A stretch of 64,000 bases of DNA from Geochorda sp036562495 (GTDB lineage Bacteria; Bacillota; Limnochordia; Limnochordales; Geochordaceae): assembly GCA_036562495.1 (NCBI GenBank), contig DATCKA010000139.1, forward strand, positions 1 through 64,000. The letters run 5' to 3'. Below the pieces are notes generated by a model, which saw nothing but the letters and a program-made list of their open reading frames with translations, did not search any database and was not told the DNA's origin. This document shows, one piece after another, positions 59,334 through 64,000 of the stretch; within the stretch, counting starts at the first letter, position 1; every line of letters starts with the position of its first letter. The position numbers and the translations under genes are program-made.

Positions 59334-60170
59334 ATGAACGGGCCCTTCGTCACGTGGGCCCGCACGGAGGGCGGGCGCCGACTGGCGGCCGCCTTCGAAC
59401 GGGCCCGTGAGCAGGGACGGGCCGCGCTGGTGGGGTACTGGATGGGCGGCTACCCCGACGCCGAGGCGTCGGAGGCGGCGCTGCTGGCGCTGGCACGAGG
59501 CGGGTGCGACGTGCTGGAGGTCGGGGTGCCGTTCTCGGATCCCGTGGCGGACGGGCCGGTGCTGCAGCAGGCAGGCGCCGTGGCGCTGCAGGCCGGAGCC
59601 GGCTTTCGCCGGGTGCTGGACGTGGCCACGGCGGTGCAGGCGGCGGTGCCCGAGACGCCCGTGGTCGTCATGGGCTACTACAACCTCTTCCTGCAGATGG
59701 AGCTCCGCACCGTGGCCGCGGATCTGGCCCGCCGCGGGCTGGCGGGCGTCATCGTGCCCGACCTGCCGGTGGAGGAGGCGGGCGAGATGCGGGCGGCGCT
59801 GGCGGCCCATGAGCTGGCGTGGATCAGCCTGGCGGCCCCGACCAGCGGCGACCGCCTGGCCGCTCTGGCCGAGGCCGGCGACGGCTTCATCTACGCCATC
59901 ACCCACGCCGGCGTGACCGGCGTGCGCGATGGAGTGGCACCCGGGGCCCGCGAGCTGGTGGAGAGGCTGCGCCGGCACACGGGCCTGCCGGTGGCACTGG
60001 GCTTCGGGATCTCGGGCCCGCAGCAAGCGGCCGCCTACCGCTTCGCGCATGGCGTCGTCGTGGGCAGCGCCTTCGTCGTGCGGTGGATGGAGGCGCCTAC
60101 CCGGCGCGATGCCCTTCGGGAGGTGGAGGCCCTGGCACGGGCCCTGCACGAGGCGCTGGTGGAGCGATGA
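59334..60170 (+). CDS. trpA: Tryptophan synthase alpha chain
   Basis: Releases indole from indole-3-glycerol phosphate and channels it to TrpB. The catalytic glutamate is in LEVGVPFSDPVADGPVLQQA, the second acid (Asp) is in IVPDLPVEEAGEMRAAL, and the phosphate-binding parts are THAGVTGVRDG and ALGFGISGPQQ. The length of 278 residues is normal. GGAGGGAGGAC precedes the ATG. The stop overlaps the next ATG as ATGA. Confidence 0.96.
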   Translation: MNGPFVTWARTEGGRRLAAAFERAREQGRAALVGYWMGGYPDAEASEAALLALARGGCDVLEVGVPFSDPVADGPVLQQAGAVALQAGAGFRRVLDVATAVQAAVPETPVVVMGYYNLFLQMELRTVAADLARRGLAGVIVPDLPVEEAGEMRAALAAHELAWISLAAPTSGDRLAALAEAGDGFIYAITHAGVTGVRDGVAPGARELVERLRRHTGLPVALGFGISGPQQAAAYRFAHGVVVGSAFVVRWMEAPTRRDALREVEALARALHEALVER

Positions 60171-61489
60171 GAGAGCAAAGTTTCATCCGACGGGCCTTCC
60201 CCGAGATCGACCCGCGGGCCGAGCGGGTCGTGCTGGCGGCCATCCAACGGCTCCAGCAACCGGGCCGGCCGGGCCTGCCCGGATGGCCGGCCGTCGAGGA
60301 GGTGGCGGCCCACAACACGGCTCGCGTGCTGGCGGCCTTCCACCAGGTCGGGGCGTCCGAGGGCTTCCTGGCCGAGACGACGGGCTACGCGTACGGCGAC
60401 CCAGGGCGAGAGGCGCTGGAGCAGGCGTGGGCCCTGGTGATGGGGGCCGAGGCCGCGCTCGTGCGGCCCCAGCTCGTCTCGGGGACCCACGCGCTGGCCT
60501 GCGCGCTCTTCGGCGTGTTGCGGCCGGGGGACGAGCTGGTGGTGGCCACCGGGCTGCCGTACGACACCCTGTGGCCCGTGCTCGGCATCGAGGGGCAGGA
60601 TGCGCCGGGCTCCCTGGCCGAGTGGGGCGTGCGCACCCGGGTGGTGCCGTTGACGGAGACGGGCGAGGTCGACCTGGCGGCCCTGGAGGCCAGCATCGGC
60701 TCCAGGACCCGCATGGTGCTGGTGCAGCGCTCCCGAGGGTATGCCTGGCGCCCGTCGTTGAGCATCGACGCCATCGGCGCCATCTGCGAGATCGTGCACC
60801 GGCGTAGCGGCTGCGTGGTGCTGGTGGACAACGCCTACGGGGAGTTCGTGGAGACCCGGGAGCCGTGTCACGTCGGTGCCGACATGGTAGCGGGCTCCCT
60901 CATCAAAAACCCCGGCGGTACCCTGGCTCCCAGCGGCGGCTACGTGGCCGGGCGGGCGGAGCTGGTGGCGGCGGCCGCCGCCCGTCTGACGGCGCCGGGA
61001 CTGGCCGCGGAGGTGGGACCTGCCCTCGGGATCTCCCGGTGGATTTGGATGGGGCTCTTCCTGGCGCCCCGCATGGTGGCGGAGGCCGTGGCCGGAGCCA
61101 TGGTGGCCGCGGCGGCTTTCGCAGCCGCAGGCTTCCCCGTGAGCCCGACCGTGGAGGAGCCCAGGGCCGACACGGTCCAGGTGGTGCGTGCCGGACGACG
61201 TGAGGCCGCCATGGCCATCGTGCGAGGCATCCAGCGGGCCTCGGCGCTGGATGCGCGTGCCCAGCCGCACCCGGCTCGATTGCCGGGCTACCGGGACCCC
61301 ATCGTCATGGCGGGCGGCACCTTCGTGCAAGGATCTTCCAGCGAGCTGTCGGCGGACCTGCCGCTGCGGCCTCCCTACGACGTCTTCCTGCAAGGGGGCG
61401 TCTCCCGGCATCATGTCGCCCTGGGGGTCGCTCGAGCCCTCCACGAACTGTCGTCGGATGGCATTTCGATGGATTTTGCCGAACCTTGA
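60167..61489 (+). CDS. ynbB: YnbB-like PLP enzyme (methionine gamma-lyase / aluminium resistance family)
   Basis: A 440-residue fold-type I PLP enzyme of the COG4100 group. The PLP lysine is in MVAGSLIKNPGGTLAPSGGY, with the aspartate of LVDNAYGEFVETREP upstream and VRPQLVSGTHALACALFG earlier. The family is annotated as methionine gamma-lyase-like or aluminium-resistance protein, but its reaction is not firmly known. Relatives in Bacillus lie next to hflX and spoVK. Here the gene is fused to the end of the trp operon by an ATGA overlap, so it should be co-translated with trpA. Confidence 0.88.
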   Translation: MREQSFIRRAFPEIDPRAERVVLAAIQRLQQPGRPGLPGWPAVEEVAAHNTARVLAAFHQVGASEGFLAETTGYAYGDPGREALEQAWALVMGAEAALVRPQLVSGTHALACALFGVLRPGDELVVATGLPYDTLWPVLGIEGQDAPGSLAEWGVRTRVVPLTETGEVDLAALEASIGSRTRMVLVQRSRGYAWRPSLSIDAIGAICEIVHRRSGCVVLVDNAYGEFVETREPCHVGADMVAGSLIKNPGGTLAPSGGYVAGRAELVAAAAARLTAPGLAAEVGPALGISRWIWMGLFLAPRMVAEAVAGAMVAAAAFAAAGFPVSPTVEEPRADTVQVVRAGRREAAMAIVRGIQRASALDARAQPHPARLPGYRDPIVMAGGTFVQGSSSELSADLPLRPPYDVFLQGGVSRHHVALGVARALHELSSDGISMDFAEP

Positions 61490-61513
61490 CAGGGAGGGGG
61501 GTTCTGTTACAAT
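61486..61513 (+). promoter_or_regulatory. Sigma-A-type promoter for speD
   Basis: A perfect TTGACA (61486-61491), a 16-base spacer, and TACAAT (61508-61513). The -35 box includes the stop codon of the ynbB-like gene. The start codon of speD is about 73 bases downstream of the -10 box. Confidence 0.75.
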
Positions 61514-61585
61514 GAGGCTTGATTGCCTGCGGGACGGCCTATCGCCCGGCTTCGGCAGGCGACGAGGAAGGGGGTCATAGATGGA

Positions 61586-62029
61586 ATGACGCAGGCGCTG
61601 GGGCGTCACATTCTGTGCGAGGCGTACGGGTGTGACCCGGCGATCCTGGACAACCAGCAGTTGGTTCAGGAGATCATGGTCGAGGCGGCCCTGAGGGCCG
61701 GGGCCGAGATCCGGGAGGTCACCTTCCACAAGTTCAGCCCCCAGGGAGTCAGCGGGGTCGTGGTCATCTCGGAGTCCCACCTGGCCATCCACACCTGGCC
61801 CGAGCTCGGCTACGCCGCCATCGACGTCTTCACGTGCGGCGAGTCGGTCAACCCATGGGTGGCCTGCCACTACCTGACCCAGGCGTTCAAGGCCCGCAGC
61901 ACGGAGACCACCGAGATGCGGCGCGGCGTCATGGGTGCCGATGGCAGCCTGGGCACGGAGATCACCCGCCATCCGCATACGGTGATCGGCCACGAGGACC
62001 AGCCGGCCGATGTGGTGGAAGTGAGGTGA
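61586..62029 (+). CDS. speD: S-adenosylmethionine decarboxylase proenzyme
   Basis: Makes decarboxylated SAM, the aminopropyl donor for spermidine. It is the short prokaryotic form that cleaves itself at a serine to make a pyruvoyl group; the site lies in ISESHLAIHTWPELGYAAID. Other conserved parts are GRHILCEAYGCDP and FTCGESVNPW. The protein has 147 residues, about 20 more than the Bacillus protein because of a C-terminal tail. ATG 61586 is in frame, preceded by GAGGAAGGGGG. It has its own promoter and terminator, so it is a single-gene unit. Confidence 0.95.
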   Translation: MTQALGRHILCEAYGCDPAILDNQQLVQEIMVEAALRAGAEIREVTFHKFSPQGVSGVVVISESHLAIHTWPELGYAAIDVFTCGESVNPWVACHYLTQAFKARSTETTEMRRGVMGADGSLGTEITRHPHTVIGHEDQPADVVEVR

Positions 62030-62079
62030 CGCGTAGCGGGTATGGGGCCTGATGATAGTATTCGACGCGTGAGGTAGTC

Positions 62080-62118
62080 GCCCCGGGGTTCCACATCGAG
62101 TGGCTCCGGGGCTTTTCG
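62080..62118 (+). terminator. Rho-independent terminator after speD
   Basis: GCCCCGG (62080-62086) pairs with CCGGGGC (62106-62112), and an inner CCAC pairs with GTGG (62100-62103). The stem is followed by TTTTCGTTT. It lies about 50 bases after speD and is the best intrinsic terminator in the window. Confidence 0.85.
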
Positions 62119-62309
62119 TTTGCCCGGAGCTCGGTGGAGGGCCGCAGGAGAGCCACACCGGGCGGGACGAGCCCACTTGATGAGAAGGAGAGTGGTTAAT
62201 TCTTGTCGTAATGCCTGACCACAGGACGAGGCATTCGTCACTTGCATATTCTCTAGATGGCTCTCCGCAAGACCCGGGACGGGGTTTGAGGGGTGGGCTC
62301 GAGCAGGCG

Positions 62310-62963
62310 ATGGGGAAGTCCCGCGCGGCGTCATCATGGACGTGGCGTCCCAGGCCCGGTGGGCCGGATTTCTCGTCACTGCCCGACGAAGAAGTGGTCC
62401 AGCTCGCTCAGGCCGGAAACGAGGACGCCCTGGAGTACCTGCTCATCAAGTACCGCAAGCTGGTGCACGCCTGGAGCCGTCCCTACTTCCTGCAGGGGGC
62501 CGAGGACGACGACCTGCTGCAGGAGGGCATGATCGGGCTCTACAAGGCCATCCGGGACTTCACGCCCGGCGCGTCCTCCTTCTGGGCCTTCGCCAGGCTG
62601 TGCATCGTGCGCAACATCATCAGCGCCATCAAGGGCACGACCCGTCAGAAGCACGTCCCCGTCAACCAGTACACGTCCCTGCACCGGCCGGTCTATGACA
62701 TGGATGGCGACCGCACGCTGCTCGAGGTCCTGCCCAACCAGCGCGTCGACGACCCCGAGACCCTGGTCATCGATCGGGAGCTTCTGACGCAGACCCAGCA
62801 GTACGTCAAGCAGGTGTTGAGCGACTTCGAGTACAAGGTCTTCCGGTTGTACGTCAACGGGCTATCCTATAAGGAGATGGCAGAGCGGCTCAACACCCAC
62901 ACCAAGTCCATCGACAACGCCCTTTGCCGCATCAAGCACAAGATCGAGCGCCGCTACTTCTAG
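62310..62963 (+). CDS. sigH: RNA polymerase sigma factor SigH (Spo0H family)
   Basis: A sigma-70 family factor of the SigH/Spo0H group, which serves entry into sporulation and stationary phase. The 217-residue form from ATG 62310 matches the Bacillus 218-residue protein. Diagnostic segments are YFLQGAEDDDLLQEGMIGLY, SSFWAFARLCIVRNIISAIK, TTRQKHVPVN, and in region 4 LSYKEMAERLNTHTKSID followed by NALCRIKHKIE. An ATG at 62211 would add 33 poorly conserved residues. The region 62119-62309 has no strong promoter by eye. SigH usually lies near rlmB-secE, so its place here is unusual. Confidence 0.93.
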   Translation: MGKSRAASSWTWRPRPGGPDFSSLPDEEVVQLAQAGNEDALEYLLIKYRKLVHAWSRPYFLQGAEDDDLLQEGMIGLYKAIRDFTPGASSFWAFARLCIVRNIISAIKGTTRQKHVPVNQYTSLHRPVYDMDGDRTLLEVLPNQRVDDPETLVIDRELLTQTQQYVKQVLSDFEYKVFRLYVNGLSYKEMAERLNTHTKSIDNALCRIKHKIERRYF

Positions 62964-62993
62964 TCGGTCCGTGACCGGACGGCTGAGGCAGCG

Positions 62994-63770
62994 ATGGCGA
63001 CGCCAGTGGACGATCGGGCCTTCGAGGAGGCCGTCGATCGCCTCGTAGAGGCGATGATGCAGGCGCGCCACTGCGTGGTGCTCACCGGGGCGGGCATCTC
63101 CACCGAAAGCGGCATCCCCGACTTCCGCAGCCCCGGTGTGGGGTTGTGGGAGCGCTTGGACCCGATGGAGGTCATGTCGGCGGCCGCGTTCTGGCGGGAC
63201 CCCGTGCGCTTCTACCGGGTGGCCGCCGAGACCTGGCTACCCCCCTTGTGGCAGGCCCGTCCCAACGTCGCCCACCGGGTGCTGGCCCAACTCGAGCGAC
63301 AGGGTCTCGTGCGGGCCGTCATCACGCAGAACATCGACGGCCTGCATCAGCGGGCAGGCAGCCGCCGGGTGCTGGAGGTGCACGGCCACGTCCGCTCGGC
63401 CCGATGCACCCGTTGCGGACGTACCTACGACTTGCCCGAGCTGGTGGCGCGCCTGCAGGCGGGTGACCAGGAGCCGTACTGCACGTGCGGGGGCCCCATC
63501 AAGCCGGCCGTCGTGCTCTTCGGCGACCCGATGCCGCCGGTCTTCGAGGAGGCCATCGCCGAGGCGGCCCGGGCCGACCTGATGGTGGTGGTGGGCTCGA
63601 GCCTGGTTGTCGATCCCGCCAACAGCCTGCCGGCCCTCGCGCAACGGGTCGCCATCAACAACCTGGAGCCTACCTGGGTGGACAACCGCGCGGTGGTGCG
63701 GCTACCGTACCGTGCGTGCCGGGTGTGGGGTGCGGTGCGCGAGCGGCTGGTCGCCTTGCGGGTCCTCTAG
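62994..63770 (+). CDS. cobB: NAD-dependent protein deacylase, sirtuin family
   Basis: Removes acyl groups from lysines using NAD. The NAD-binding motif is LTGAGISTESGIPDFRS, the substrate segment TQNIDGLHQRAGS, and the catalytic histidine is in LEVHGHV. Four zinc cysteines are visible (CTRCG and YCTCGG). The length of 258 residues is normal. ATG 62994 is 30 bases after sigH. A link to acetyl-CoA synthetase or other targets is not shown by the context. Confidence 0.94.
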   Translation: MATPVDDRAFEEAVDRLVEAMMQARHCVVLTGAGISTESGIPDFRSPGVGLWERLDPMEVMSAAAFWRDPVRFYRVAAETWLPPLWQARPNVAHRVLAQLERQGLVRAVITQNIDGLHQRAGSRRVLEVHGHVRSARCTRCGRTYDLPELVARLQAGDQEPYCTCGGPIKPAVVLFGDPMPPVFEEAIAEAARADLMVVVGSSLVVDPANSLPALAQRVAINNLEPTWVDNRAVVRLPYRACRVWGAVRERLVALRVL

Positions 63771-63844
63771 GACGGCTCCTCTCCTGCCGACATGCCTCCT
63801 GTAGCGTGGACAGCGCCTCTCTGGCGAGGGGTGCGCCTGCGCGG

Positions 63845-63850
63845 TATACT
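63845..63850 (+). promoter_or_regulatory. Possible -10 element before mgtC-like gene
   Basis: TATACT at 63845-63850 lies about 33 bases before the GTG of the MgtC-family gene. The hexamer 17 bases upstream (TGGCGA) is a weak match to the -35 consensus. The gap 63771-63882 holds nothing else. Confidence 0.35.
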
Positions 63851-63882
63851 GGTGCTCCAAGGGGTGGAGGTGGGGGAGGGCC

Positions 63883-64000
63883 GTGGCGATATCCGACGTC
63901 GAGCTCTTCATCCGGCTGGCGCTGGCCGCGCTGCTGGGAGCCGTCATCGGCCTCGAGCGGGAGAGCCATCGGCGTCCGGCCGGCTTTCGGACGCACACCC
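63883..64000 (+). CDS. MgtC/SapB family membrane protein, N-terminal fragment
   Basis: The first 39 codons of a gene cut by the right edge. The sequence LFIRLALAALLGAVIGLERE followed by RRPAGFRTH is the typical start of MgtC/SapB proteins, with the first membrane helix and the conserved Glu-Arg and Gly-X-Arg-Thr. MgtC proteins act in magnesium limitation, or as inhibitors of ATP synthase in some pathogens; the role of this branch is not known. GGAGGTGGGGGAGGG precedes the GTG start. Confidence 0.85.
   Translation, partial: MAISDVELFIRLALAALLGAVIGLERESHRRPAGFRTHT

Overview
The window is high-GC DNA with densely packed genes, all on the + strand. The gene order is that of an endospore-forming, flagellated member of the Firmicutes (Bacillota). 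Sporulation markers are spoIIM, spoIIAA-AB-AC, a spoVK-type AAA ATPase, dacF and a sigH homologue. The flhB-flhA-flhF-flhG-sigD-rpsB order and the rimP-nusA-rnpM-ylxQ-infB-ylxP-rbfA-nrnA-truB-ribF-rpsO-pnp order are both typical of the phylum. The base composition together with an ExbB-ExbD-TonB set suggests a deep-branching high-GC lineage such as Limnochordia, which is reported to be diderm. This placement is inference, not proof.

Layout. 1-7748: end of a flagellar export/regulation operon (fliR end, flhB, flhA, flhF, flhG, a PilZ protein, sigD, two small proteins). 7745-16077: a sigma-A-type promoter and structured leader, then rpsB, tsf, pyrH, frr, a PASTA-like small protein, uppS, cdsA, rseP and proS; dxr and ispG, common in this cluster, are absent. 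16096-28308: a promoter and hairpin leader, then the rimP-nusA-infB translation/RNA operon through pnp. 28340-34313: DUF3866, spoIIM, deoB, dacF and the spoIIA operon. 34455-35902: a GNAT acetyltransferase and an orphan amino-acid-type ABC ATPase. 36096-43186: an envelope cluster of exbB, exbD, tonB, a secreted cohesin-domain protein, an SLH/coiled-coil protein with a C-terminal membrane anchor, and a membrane-fused spermidine-synthase-like protein. 43281-51972: miaB, mutS, mutL, an RsmJ-like methyltransferase, miaA, spoVK. 51977-53555: a little-known GTPase/membrane protein/CxxC-protein module. 53527-61489: a promoter, a leader with a regular GAG-triplet array resembling a TRAP-binding site, then trpE-D-C-F-B-A (no trpG) and a translationally coupled YnbB-like PLP enzyme. 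61486-64000: speD with its own promoter and terminator, sigH, a sirtuin, and the first codons of an MgtC-family gene.

How it fits together. Many adjacent genes overlap by 4 bp or a little more (flhF/flhG, rimP/nusA, ylxQ/infB, rbfA/nrnA, spoIIAA/AB, trpD/C, trpC/F, trpA/ynbB), so long translationally coupled operons are likely. The two most notable items are the TonB/SLH envelope cluster, which implies an outer membrane or at least an energised trans-envelope device in a spore-former, and the trp leader, which looks like RNA-binding attenuation control by TRAP. No tRNA, rRNA, CRISPR array, insertion sequence or prophage was seen. Long minus-strand open frames are shadows caused by the high GC content. 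No intergenic gap exceeds 300 bases; the longest are 53556-53819 (trp leader) and 62030-62309 (speD terminator and sigH upstream region).
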